Assembly: GCF_001625325.1 (NCBI RefSeq)
Contig: NZ_JRQQ01000001.1
Location: forward strand, 496,001 to 560,000
Source of the DNA: Croceicoccus estronivorus
GTDB taxonomy: Bacteria > Pseudomonadota > Alphaproteobacteria > Sphingomonadales > Sphingomonadaceae
DNA: 64,000 bases
Reading direction: 5' to 3'
Shown: piece by piece, positions 34,250-42,509 of the stretch
Position numbering within the stretch: position 1 is the stretch's first letter
Layout: each line of letters begins with the position of its first letter
Notes under the pieces: model-generated
What the model was told of the DNA's origin: nothing
Seen by the model: the letters and a program-made list of their open reading frames with translations, nothing else
The model's database searches: none
Made by a program: the position numbers and the translations under genes

Positions 34250-36556
34250 ATGAACCATATCACCCGCTCCAATGGTTTTCGAACTTCTATAAAGGCTCTA
34301 GTCACAACGATATCATTGCCAGCCATCGCAATCGCTACACCGTCGATGGCTCAGGAAGCGTCGGAAACTGCCGCTTCCGAGTCGCAAGCCAGAGAAACGT
34401 ATTCAGGCGATGTCATCGTCGTTACCGCAACGCGGCGAGACGACGCCAAGATCACCGATACGGCTCTCGCCCTCTCCGCTTTTTCGGGTGAAACGCTCGA
34501 ACGCATGAACGTGACCGACCTCAGCGACCTCCGTGCGCTCGATCCTTCGGTGAACATCCAGACGTTCGGCGCGGCCCAGACCAAGATCATCTTGCGCGGC
34601 ATCCAGTCGGACGTGGGCGCCACGTCGGCGCTGTATGTCGACGAGTCCGCCATTCTCGGCGGCCAGGGCGGAAACATCCTGGGCGACGGCAAGCCCGGCC
34701 TGCGACTGCATGACATCGAGCGGGTCGAAATCCTCAAGGGGCCTCAGGGCACTCTTTTCGGCACGAGTTCGATGAGCGGCACCGTTCGCGTCATCACCAA
34801 CAAGCCCGACCTTTATGACTGGGGCGGTTCGGCCGAATTCGGGGTTGCGGCAATCGACGGCGGCAATGCCCTGGGCGAGGGCAATGTGACGGTCAATGCA
34901 CCTCTGGCGCCCGGCAAGCTGGCCTTGCGCGTTACCGGGTGGATGGAACGCGGCGGCGGTTATGTCGACCAGCTCATCCACGGAACCGACTCCTACAAGA
35001 ACGGCAACGATCAGTTCGTGCGCGGCATCCGCGGCCAGCTCAAGTGGCAGGTCAACGACGACTTCTCGCTGTTGGCTTCCCTGACGCACCAGCGGATCGA
35101 TGTCGATGGCAGCCAAGCCTACCAGCTCGCCAACGGGCCGTATCTGAACACGTCACCCACCATCGAACTCTACAAGGACAAGTACACGCTCGCATCGCTG
35201 ACCGCTGATTATGATCTGGGCTTCGGCTCGGTCATCGCCAGCGCCAGCTACAGCCGCCAGAACGTGCTTGCAGCGAAGGATTCGACGCCGACGAACTATA
35301 TGTTCGGCCTGCCCTACGATCTCAGCTTCGTTCCCCGGGTATGGTTCAAGGATTACAATGCCGAGATCCGCTTCCTGTCGAATTTCGATGGCCCGTTCCA
35401 GATCGTCACCGGCGCCTATTACGAACACACCAACAGCGTCTATCAGACCAATGCCATACAGGCGCCGAATGCCATCCCGGTCTGCTTCAGCTATGCCGAT
35501 TGCCGGCCGTTCGTGCAGCCCGGTTCCGGCAATAGCCCCTATGAATTCGGCACGAACACCGACCGCACGATCGACCAGTTCGCGTTCTATGGCCAGATCG
35601 ACTACGAGATCGTTCCCTCTCTCACCGCAACTGTCGGCATCCGCTATTTCAGTGCCGACATTCGCGATGTGGTGACGAACCTCCAGACAGTTTATCCGGA
35701 CTTCGTCTTCGGTCAGGTAACGGAACCCAGCATAACGGGCGACAACAGCGGCACGAACAAGCAGACGAGCTACAATTTCGCCCTGCTGTGGGAAGTGACG
35801 CCCGAAATCAGCCTCTATGCCCGTGCGGCGTCCGGTTTCCGGATTGGCGGCGTGAACACTGCCACCTCGCTCGCACAGGAAGCCGGAGTAATCTTCCCGA
35901 GCACGTTCGATCCTGACAGCCTGTGGAGCTATGAAGCGGGTATCAAGGGCTACCTGTTCGACCGGGCGATCTATTTCGATCTGACCGCCTATCACGTCGA
36001 CTGGACCGATCAGCAGCTTTCGGCCAGCGCCGCCGGTGCCTTCGGCTACACGATCAATGCAGGCCGGACGTCCTCGAACGGCGTGGAACTGAATGTCACT
36101 GCCACGCCCGTCGAAGGGCTAAGCCTGGCGGGTAGCGTCACTTACGTGGATTCCAAACTGGAAGAGGATCTTCCCGAGGACGTCCTCGAAGCCGGTACGA
36201 TCGGCTACGCTGGCGACCGGGTTCCGCTGTCCCCCCGCTGGTCGGCATCGGCCCGCGCGGAATACGAATTCCCGGTTTCCGATAGCCTGAACGCATTCGT
36301 AGGCGGAAATGTCACCTATCAGGGCGACAGTTACAGCAGCTTCAATGACGCCAACGAGTTCTACACTTACCTCCCGGATTATGTCCTGTTCGGTGCCCGC
36401 ATGGGTGTCAGGGGCGACGGCTGGGAAGCGAGCGTCTATGGCGAAAACCTGACCAACAAAGCGGCGGTCCTGGGTGTGGTGCCCTCGATCGACGGTGTTC
36501 GGATATTCTCCAATCGTCCGATGACGATGGGTCTGCGTGTCCGCACCAGCTTCTGA
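34250..36556 (+). CDS. TonB-dependent receptor of the catabolic regulon
   Basis: This 768-residue outer-membrane receptor has a signal peptide ending near SMAQE. The plug has DVIVVTATRRDDAKITDTALAL and IERVEILKGPQGTLFGTSSMSGTVRVITN, and the barrel ends in TMGLRVRTSF. The ATG has AAGGGGAATTG upstream. The operator at 34101 ties it to the regulon, so it probably brings the parent compound across the outer membrane. A 28-base hairpin follows its stop. Confidence 0.9.
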   Translation: MNHITRSNGFRTSIKALVTTISLPAIAIATPSMAQEASETAASESQARETYSGDVIVVTATRRDDAKITDTALALSAFSGETLERMNVTDLSDLRALDPSVNIQTFGAAQTKIILRGIQSDVGATSALYVDESAILGGQGGNILGDGKPGLRLHDIERVEILKGPQGTLFGTSSMSGTVRVITNKPDLYDWGGSAEFGVAAIDGGNALGEGNVTVNAPLAPGKLALRVTGWMERGGGYVDQLIHGTDSYKNGNDQFVRGIRGQLKWQVNDDFSLLASLTHQRIDVDGSQAYQLANGPYLNTSPTIELYKDKYTLASLTADYDLGFGSVIASASYSRQNVLAAKDSTPTNYMFGLPYDLSFVPRVWFKDYNAEIRFLSNFDGPFQIVTGAYYEHTNSVYQTNAIQAPNAIPVCFSYADCRPFVQPGSGNSPYEFGTNTDRTIDQFAFYGQIDYEIVPSLTATVGIRYFSADIRDVVTNLQTVYPDFVFGQVTEPSITGDNSGTNKQTSYNFALLWEVTPEISLYARAASGFRIGGVNTATSLAQEAGVIFPSTFDPDSLWSYEAGIKGYLFDRAIYFDLTAYHVDWTDQQLSASAAGAFGYTINAGRTSSNGVELNVTATPVEGLSLAGSVTYVDSKLEEDLPEDVLEAGTIGYAGDRVPLSPRWSASARAEYEFPVSDSLNAFVGGNVTYQGDSYSSFNDANEFYTYLPDYVLFGARMGVRGDGWEASVYGENLTNKAAVLGVVPSIDGVRIFSNRPMTMGLRVRTSF

Positions 36557-36564
36557 AAACCTTT

Positions 36565-36592
36565 CCCCGGCGGCGATCCATCGTTGCCGGGG
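36565..36592. terminator. Terminator hairpin between two convergent receptor genes
   Basis: CCCCGGCGGCGAT and ATCGTTGCCGGGG pair with two G-T positions around a 2-base centre. On the reverse strand GGTTTTC follows. It separates the catabolic island from the reverse FecI/FecR operon. Confidence 0.65.
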
Positions 36593-36599
36593 ACTTCTC

Positions 36600-38945
36600 C
36601 TAAAAAGACTTCCTGACGGCCAACGATACGCGCAGAGGGCTCTGCGGCGTGTATTGGCGCATCGTCGCAAAACGCAGCGGATTGCCGAAGGCAAAGCTGT
36701 CATCCCTGCGATTGAACAGGTTTTCGCCAGCAAGGGCAAAATCGCAACCAGCCCATTGGGCCGTCACTTCCACCTTGCTTTCAAGTATGCGGCCCATCGG
36801 CCGGTCCAGCAACGGGTCGAAACTGAGGCGGGCCGGGCCGATGTAGCGCATGCTTAGATGAAAGGATGCATCCGCATCGCCGATGCTGAAATCGTGGCTC
36901 AATGCCCCTCGCACGGTGTAGTCGGGAACCACGGGCAGATGCCGATCCTCGATTTCATAGCCCAGTGCATTCTTGAGCAATCTGGCACGCTCATAGGTTG
37001 CCCCAGCCGCCAGCTTCCAGCCTGAACCGAGTGGCTGTTCGAACGCGATTTCCGCGCCCATGATTTGCGCGTTCCCGGCATTGACCGTCTCGATCAATCC
37101 GTCGGAACGCAGGGTATCGGACTGGACATTTTCCCACCATGACCAATGCACGCCAATGTCCAGGCTGGCGCCACCAGGCAATTGTTCGCGCCAGCCTGCC
37201 TCGATTGTCGCCAGTTCATCGCTTTTCAGCACATCGAGATCACCGCCAGTGCCGATATCGGCCCCACCCTGCCGCAGGGCCGATCCATACCGCACATAGA
37301 TGAGCCGCCCCCCGTGTGGGCGCCATGAAAGCGCCAGGCTTGGCGTCATCCCATTGCGCCGCAATTCGTGGGTCACAGTGTTGTCCGCCAGTACGCGCGT
37401 TTCCTCGACCACGCTGCGGAACAGCCGCGCACCGACGTCGAGCGAGACCCGGCTCGTCAACGGCAGGGTCACATCGCCGAACAACGCCGTCTCACTGCTC
37501 ACGCGCCGGTCATCGACAAGCGCCAGCGAAGTGGCTGCCGCCGAAAGCGTCCACAAGTTGCTCTGGCGGGCTTCCACGTGCGACAGCCCCCCCAGCCATT
37601 GCAGGTGCCCCCACGCCCCGCTCAGACGCACTTCGCTGTCCCACACGCGGTATTCGCGCTGATCGTCGAGCACTTGCGGGTTCGTCAGGCCAAATGCGTC
37701 GGCACCGATAGTGGCATCCATCGTATCGCTGACTTCGTGCCAGGTTATCGCGCTGTTCATGACGATATTCAGCTTGCCGCCTTCGCGTCCGATGCGGGCG
37801 GAGAGATGCCGCAAGTCGTTGTCATGCGGCTCCGCAATCTGCCCCGGACGAACATAGGCCTCCGGACTATAGACATACTGGCTGTCGTCGGCTTCAAGCC
37901 ATTGGGCAAAGGCGGTGACATCGGCCCGCCAGCCATCACCGGGAACCAGACCGAGCCCTGCCCGTGCGCCAAGCACTCTGCCGGAATTCGCGTCCGCGCG
38001 CGTACCGGTATCGACCCAGCCCGGCTCCCTCGCATGATAGCCCACCAGGCGCAAAGCGGCCGCGCCCGCGACCAGCGGCAGGTTCGCAACAGCGGATACG
38101 GAATAGCCCGCCCCTCCATGCGCCACGGTTTCCGCCCCCGCGGACATGTCGAGGCTGGTTTCATCCAGTTCCGCCCGGCGCGTGACAATATGATAGATTC
38201 CGCCAAGTGCGCCGGTGCCATAGAGCGAGCCTTGCGGCCCTTTCAGCACCTCAACCCTGTCCACATCGATCAGGCGAATATCGGGATCGGGCGCGGAATA
38301 GGTAAGGCGCGCATCGTCAAGCAGCACGGCAACGGTCGACTGGCTTTCCCCGTTGAACGCGCTGTCGGCCACACCCCGCACGAACATCCGGTTGCGGCCC
38401 GGACCAAGCCCGGTCAGCGACAGCCCTTCCATTTCACCCGCAAGCCAGACGGTGCCCCCTCTCGGATCGACCCGATGCATGGAATCGAGAGATACCACCG
38501 TCACCCCCATCGGAAGGTCGGCCAGAATCTGCCCTCGCTTGGCTGCCGTCACCACGATGGGTTGATCAAGGACAGGATTGACCGTGGTAGGGGCAACGGG
38601 TTGCTTCGCGCGCGCTTCGCGCTCGATACGCCAGGCATTCTCACCCACCCGGCGGGCGACATAGCCCGACCCCGCAAGCAGACGGGCCAGTGCCGCTTCC
38701 ACACTCATCCTGCCCCGCACGGCAGGTGTCGCTATGTGCGGCAACGCCCCCTGCGCGCCGATCGAAACATGCGCTTCGCGCGATAGTTCGGTAATCGCCT
38801 CCGGCAGCGTGGAGGCGGGAATGTTCAGCGGGGTCCGATCGGCTTCGCGCGCCTCAGCGCCGCTGCTCCAGGCGATAGCCATCAGGCCCGCGGACAAGCT
38901 CCAGATCCATGAGCTGGGAGAGATCCCGCAGCGCCGCTTCCCCAT
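36600..38945 (-). CDS. FecA-type TonB-dependent receptor with STN signalling domain
   Basis: This outer-membrane receptor has about 781 residues. After a signal peptide (MGKRRCGISPSSWIWSL to SGAEA) comes a secretin/TonB N-terminal domain, with PLNIPASTLPEAITELSREAHVSIG and MSVEAALARLLAGSGY, that talks to a FecR partner. The plug (VDRVEVLKGPQGSLYGTGALGG) and barrel follow, ending LRVSLAVRKSF. The start is uncertain. The ATG at 38945 overlaps fecR by 92 bases and lacks a strong ribosome binding site. It is the last gene of a reverse run that also holds fecI, fecR and five biosynthesis-type genes. Confidence 0.88.
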   Translation of the reverse strand: MGKRRCGISPSSWIWSLSAGLMAIAWSSGAEAREADRTPLNIPASTLPEAITELSREAHVSIGAQGALPHIATPAVRGRMSVEAALARLLAGSGYVARRVGENAWRIEREARAKQPVAPTTVNPVLDQPIVVTAAKRGQILADLPMGVTVVSLDSMHRVDPRGGTVWLAGEMEGLSLTGLGPGRNRMFVRGVADSAFNGESQSTVAVLLDDARLTYSAPDPDIRLIDVDRVEVLKGPQGSLYGTGALGGIYHIVTRRAELDETSLDMSAGAETVAHGGAGYSVSAVANLPLVAGAAALRLVGYHAREPGWVDTGTRADANSGRVLGARAGLGLVPGDGWRADVTAFAQWLEADDSQYVYSPEAYVRPGQIAEPHDNDLRHLSARIGREGGKLNIVMNSAITWHEVSDTMDATIGADAFGLTNPQVLDDQREYRVWDSEVRLSGAWGHLQWLGGLSHVEARQSNLWTLSAAATSLALVDDRRVSSETALFGDVTLPLTSRVSLDVGARLFRSVVEETRVLADNTVTHELRRNGMTPSLALSWRPHGGRLIYVRYGSALRQGGADIGTGGDLDVLKSDELATIEAGWREQLPGGASLDIGVHWSWWENVQSDTLRSDGLIETVNAGNAQIMGAEIAFEQPLGSGWKLAAGATYERARLLKNALGYEIEDRHLPVVPDYTVRGALSHDFSIGDADASFHLSMRYIGPARLSFDPLLDRPMGRILESKVEVTAQWAGCDFALAGENLFNRRDDSFAFGNPLRFATMRQYTPQSPLRVSLAVRKSF

Positions 38946-39807
38946 CGCCGACGACCAAACTTCCCGAAAAACGCCGGTCGCGCAATGCATCCGGCAGAGT
39001 GACATTCACTCCAGCATAGCGGGCCAGATCGGCGGCCACCAGCGTCAATGGTGCGGAATCGAACGTCAGACGGCCTGAACGCCATTCGCCGATGTCCGTA
39101 TCTTGCACCGGCGAGACAAGCGCGGTTCCGCGGCTGCCGTCGAACAACAATCCTCGCCCACGGGTAAGCCGGATCGGCTGGGCCAGTGCCTGGGATGCCA
39201 CTTGCACCGCACCCTCGCCCACTTCGACACGGACCTGTCCCTTGTCAGCCTGTACATCGAACTTGGTCCCGATGTCGGTGATCCGGACATCGCCCGCCGC
39301 GATTTCCAGCGACCGTGAGGGATCATGGCGAATATCAAACCACGCACCACCGGTCAGGGCCATACGCATCTGCCGATCGTCTTCAATCGTCAACCGGCTG
39401 TGCGGAGCCAGCAAGACCGAAGACCCGTCGGCAAGAGCCACTTGCCGCGTCGCACTACCGGTTTGATAGATTGCGGGATCGGACTTCAGGAACTGCGGCA
39501 CGACCATTACTGCGACCAGCGAGGCTGCGATAGCCAGCCCGGCCCAAGTCTGCCAGCCCCCCGCCACGCGGCCAGCGGACCGGCGCAGAGCAACGACCCG
39601 GGGCTCCGCTTCTGCCGTATCAACGACAACCTGCGACCCACGACATTCGTCAACCAGCGCACCAGCCAGCGCGACTTCGTCATAGGCCGTACGGTGACGT
39701 GGGTCGGCTTCCAGCCATTGGGTGAAACCGTCCCAATCCATATCGTCCCGCTCGCTGGCGACATGCCAGGCGGCAGCCTGTTCTATGATCCGGTCATCGT
39801 CGCTCAT
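38854..39807 (-). CDS. FecR-type anti-sigma factor
   Basis: This 317-residue membrane sensor relays the ligand-bound state of its receptor to the sigma factor. An N-terminal cytoplasmic domain (DUF4880-like, AAAWHVASERDDMDWDGFTQWLEADPRHR) precedes one membrane segment (about residues 85-105, WAGLAIAASLVAVMVVP). The periplasmic FecR domain has VRITDIGTKFDVQADKG. The C-terminal part, with DALRDRRFSGSLVVGDG, resembles the STN-contacting domain. It overlaps the sigma gene by 4 bases. Confidence 0.92.
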   Translation of the reverse strand: MSDDDRIIEQAAAWHVASERDDMDWDGFTQWLEADPRHRTAYDEVALAGALVDECRGSQVVVDTAEAEPRVVALRRSAGRVAGGWQTWAGLAIAASLVAVMVVPQFLKSDPAIYQTGSATRQVALADGSSVLLAPHSRLTIEDDRQMRMALTGGAWFDIRHDPSRSLEIAAGDVRITDIGTKFDVQADKGQVRVEVGEGAVQVASQALAQPIRLTRGRGLLFDGSRGTALVSPVQDTDIGEWRSGRLTFDSAPLTLVAADLARYAGVNVTLPDALRDRRFSGSLVVGDGEAALRDLSQLMDLELVRGPDGYRLEQRR

Positions 39808-40442
39808 GTTCCCGTGTCCTTCCGCGGTTCCCCTCCGCGAATTGCCTTCTTTTCCTTGGACGCCACCGGCGCAATCAATCCGCAGTCCGCCAGCGCATTT
39901 CGCAGGTGCTTCATCGCCACGGCGAGATGTTTTTCCACCCCACTGCGGCTAATCCCCATGACTTGCGCCACTTCGGCCTGCCCCAGCCCTTCCAGCCTGT
40001 GAAGCCGCAACGCCTTCTGTGCCCCTGGCGGCAGGGCCGCGATAGCCTGGCGCACCAGTTCCGCTTCCTGCTGCTTCACAATGGTTTCGTCCGCCGGCAG
40101 GGCAGGATCAGGCCGTTTTTCCGGCACGTCCGCCATCTGGCCTTCCGCCTCGAGCCAGTTGTGATCCCGCGCCATTGCCCGTTGGCGCGCGCGCCGCTGA
40201 TCGAGAACCAGATTGTTAGCCATACGGAACAGATAGGCGCGGCCATTGGCAATTGGGTCGGCAGGCTGCCCCGACGCCTTGATCCACAATTCCTGCAACA
40301 GGTCTTCCGCTTCTTCCCGGTCACCGCAGCGCGCTGTGAGAAAGCGGAGCAGTTCCCCTCGATGAGACTCGAAGATGCCCGTCAACCAGTCTCCCGAACC
40401 GGATGTCTCGTTTCCGGATGTCTCCGTGTTATCCGATCCCAT
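39804..40442 (-). CDS. FecI-type ECF sigma factor
   Basis: This 212-residue extracytoplasmic-function sigma factor has region 2 motifs LLQELWIKASG and RAYLFRMANNLVLDQRRARQR. Region 4 shows LPPGAQKALRLHRLEGLGQAEVAQVMGISRSGVEKHLAVAMKHL. It precedes fecR and the receptor, which is the classical surface-signalling order. It lies only 23 bases after the methyltransferase gene on the same strand, which suggests read-through from the biosynthesis genes. Confidence 0.93.
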   Translation of the reverse strand: MGSDNTETSGNETSGSGDWLTGIFESHRGELLRFLTARCGDREEAEDLLQELWIKASGQPADPIANGRAYLFRMANNLVLDQRRARQRAMARDHNWLEAEGQMADVPEKRPDPALPADETIVKQQEAELVRQAIAALPPGAQKALRLHRLEGLGQAEVAQVMGISRSGVEKHLAVAMKHLRNALADCGLIAPVASKEKKAIRGGEPRKDTGT

Positions 40443-40465
40443 ACTCGCTTGCAGGCCTCGAAACG

Positions 40466-41080
40466 CTAGCGCTCTGCATATGTCAGTAACCCCTTAACGC
40501 CGCTTGCGATAGCCACAGAGTGAATTGCCAAACTGGCCCGGTCAAATCCCCCGGCGACCAGCAGATCGGCCAGGCTGGCTTCATCGAACAGGCGATGGAG
40601 CCCCTGGTGCGCGAACCGCCAGTTATTCATCGTCTCGCGATGCGTCACATAGACAATCAGCCTGCCACCGGGGCGCAGAACCCGGCGGAGATTGACAACC
40701 ATCTGGCCATCCGGGTCGCAGAAATACAACACATTGAGCGCCAGCACCGCGTCGAATGCCTCATCGGGAAAAGGCAGGTCCGGCATCTCGGCCCGGCAGA
40801 GCGTTGCCGCCGCACCGAGCTTCGCAGCCGCCGCAGCGAGCATCGTCGCAGAGATGTCGACGCCGGTAAGCTGACAGGGCGCCCGCCGCAAAACCTCCGC
40901 CATTGCACTGCCGGTTCCACAACCCGCATCCAGTATTCGTTCGCCTTCCATCGGCCGCAGCAGGTCGATTGCCAGCCTTGTCGGCCTGCGATTGGCGAAA
41001 TCCATCACTTTGCCGACCAGTTCACCTGCCAGCCCACTGGGCCGGGCAAGTTGTCCGGCGAAACCGAGGGAAAAATTCAT
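40466..41080 (-). CDS. Class I SAM-dependent methyltransferase
   Basis: This is a 204-residue methyltransferase of the UbiE/Coq5-like type. Motif I is RILDAGCGTGSAM, followed by TGVDISATML, then FDAVLALNVLYF and LRRVLRPGGRLIVYV. It starts 7 bases after the TPR gene, without a good ribosome binding site, so translation is probably coupled. As part of the hemolysin-ligase operon, a tailoring methylation of a small molecule is a reasonable guess. Confidence 0.88.
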   Translation of the reverse strand: MNFSLGFAGQLARPSGLAGELVGKVMDFANRRPTRLAIDLLRPMEGERILDAGCGTGSAMAEVLRRAPCQLTGVDISATMLAAAAAKLGAAATLCRAEMPDLPFPDEAFDAVLALNVLYFCDPDGQMVVNLRRVLRPGGRLIVYVTHRETMNNWRFAHQGLHRLFDEASLADLLVAGGFDRASLAIHSVAIASGVKGLLTYAER

Positions 41081-41087
41081 CGGAAAA

Positions 41088-41732
41088 TCAGGCCGCCTTC
41101 GCCAGCAATTGCTGCACCTCGCGCCGACGGCCCGCGTCCCATGCTGGCCGGGAGGGATCGTGCGGCGCCTTCAGCGCTTTTTGAAGATACGAACGCGCGG
41201 CAGCCTTGTCCCCTTGATCGAGCAGGAAATCGCCATAGAAATAGTTGGCATCCAGCCCATTGGGATCGAGCGCCAGCGCCTCTTTCAAAAGCCTGCGGGC
41301 CTTGTCCTTGTCGCCAAAGCCGATGGGCGAACCGGGCACCTTGTAGTACAGAACACCCAGGCTCATCGCCACACCGCCGTCGGCGGCTGACCGATCGATA
41401 GCATAGGCTTTGGCCAGAATGTCTCGCGCCCTGGTCGCCAGGCCGAGCTTGTGAAAGATATTGGCCCGGTTGGCCTGTTCGCTGACAACAATGCCCTGCC
41501 ACAGCAACGGTTCGGCCTTGCCCGGATAACGGGCGACGAGCGCGGCTGCATCCTTGGCCAGTTTGTCCAGCGCCTTGGTCTGTGTGCTCGACCCATGGAC
41601 TTCATAGGTAATGTGGGCCCAGCCATCGTTGATGGCTTTCACGTCATCGGACATGGTGGCGGATGCGGCGACCGGGGTCGCCACCATCAGCACGGCAGCT
41701 ATCGTCGCCGCCAGCGTGAAGCGCTGCTTCAT
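41088..41732 (-). CDS. Secreted TPR repeat protein
   Basis: This 214-residue protein has a signal peptide (MKQRFTLAATIAAVLMVATPVAASA). Two or three tetratricopeptide repeats follow, visible as RARDILAKAYAIDRSAADGGVAMSLGVLYY and KARRLLKEALALDPNGLDANYFYGDFLLDQGDKAAARSYLQKAL. AAAGGAG precedes the ATG. It would act in the periplasm, perhaps as a scaffold or export helper. Its place between SDR and methyltransferase genes is unexplained. Confidence 0.82.
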   Translation of the reverse strand: MKQRFTLAATIAAVLMVATPVAASATMSDDVKAINDGWAHITYEVHGSSTQTKALDKLAKDAAALVARYPGKAEPLLWQGIVVSEQANRANIFHKLGLATRARDILAKAYAIDRSAADGGVAMSLGVLYYKVPGSPIGFGDKDKARRLLKEALALDPNGLDANYFYGDFLLDQGDKAAARSYLQKALKAPHDPSRPAWDAGRRREVQQLLAKAA

Positions 41733-41753
41733 GGTTGGATACTCCTTTGCAGT

Positions 41754-42509
41754 TCAGGAAAACTCGGCGCGTGCGCGCCGGATCTGGGAGGCGAGGCCGT
41801 TGTCGATCAGCTTGGGGGCAATGGTATTCAGCACGGCATAAAGCCGCTCCATCAGCCCGATCGACACTGTCTCGCGACGGGTAAGGATTGCGGAAACGAT
41901 CCTTTGCGCGACCCATTCGGGTTCATCGGTTCTCATGCCGGTAACCGCGAGGAAACGCGCCACGTCACCGGTATTGAACGGGGTACGGGCAGCACGCGGA
42001 TTGATGTGGCAAACAGTCACCCCGCTGCCGATCAGTTCGCGTCGCAGCCCCTGGCTCAGCGCGGATAGGCCGGCCTTGCTGCTCGAATAGGCTGCGAACC
42101 AGGGATAGGGGATTGCGCCGAGCACAGAGCCGATATTGACGATCTGGCCCGATCCCCGCTGGCGCATCGGTGCTGCGACCGTGCGCGCAAGCACCGCCGG
42201 CACGACCAAGTTTACCTGATAGCATAACGCCAGCGCTTCCGGGGTCTGGTCTTCGTGTAGACCGAACCGAATGATGCCCGCGACGTTGACTAGAATATCG
42301 GGCACATTGCCGGCCAGCCGCCCGGCCAGCGATCCCAGTTCATTTGCATCGGACAGATCGACAATCTGGGTTTCGTCGCAATCGCCACACGCGACCCGGT
42401 CGATACCGGTCACCCGCGCCCCGGCCTGCCGCAACAGCCGGGCAACCGGAGCCCCGATGCCGCCTGCCGCGCCGGTGACGACCGCGCGCTTCCCCTCAAG
42501 CGGCAGCAC
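41754..42509 (-). CDS. SDR family oxidoreductase
   Basis: This is a 251-residue short-chain dehydrogenase. It has the glycine motif TGAAGGIGAP, NVAGI, the catalytic Ser in GSVLG and YSSSKAG (Tyr and Lys), followed by INPRAARTPF. The likely start is the GTG at 42509, which has GGAGG 6 bases upstream and overlaps the ligase stop by 14 bases. A longer TTG-started frame to 42527 is less likely. It probably reduces or oxidises the ligase/oxygenase product. Confidence 0.86.
   Translation of the reverse strand: MLPLEGKRAVVTGAAGGIGAPVARLLRQAGARVTGIDRVACGDCDETQIVDLSDANELGSLAGRLAGNVPDILVNVAGIIRFGLHEDQTPEALALCYQVNLVVPAVLARTVAAPMRQRGSGQIVNIGSVLGAIPYPWFAAYSSSKAGLSALSQGLRRELIGSGVTVCHINPRAARTPFNTGDVARFLAVTGMRTDEPEWVAQRIVSAILTRRETVSIGLMERLYAVLNTIAPKLIDNGLASQIRRARAEFS

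Noticed and set aside
37368-38786. 472-codon forward frame opposite the FecA-type receptor
   Set aside because: The receptor on the other strand has a full plug and barrel; this frame has none of the features of a protein family.
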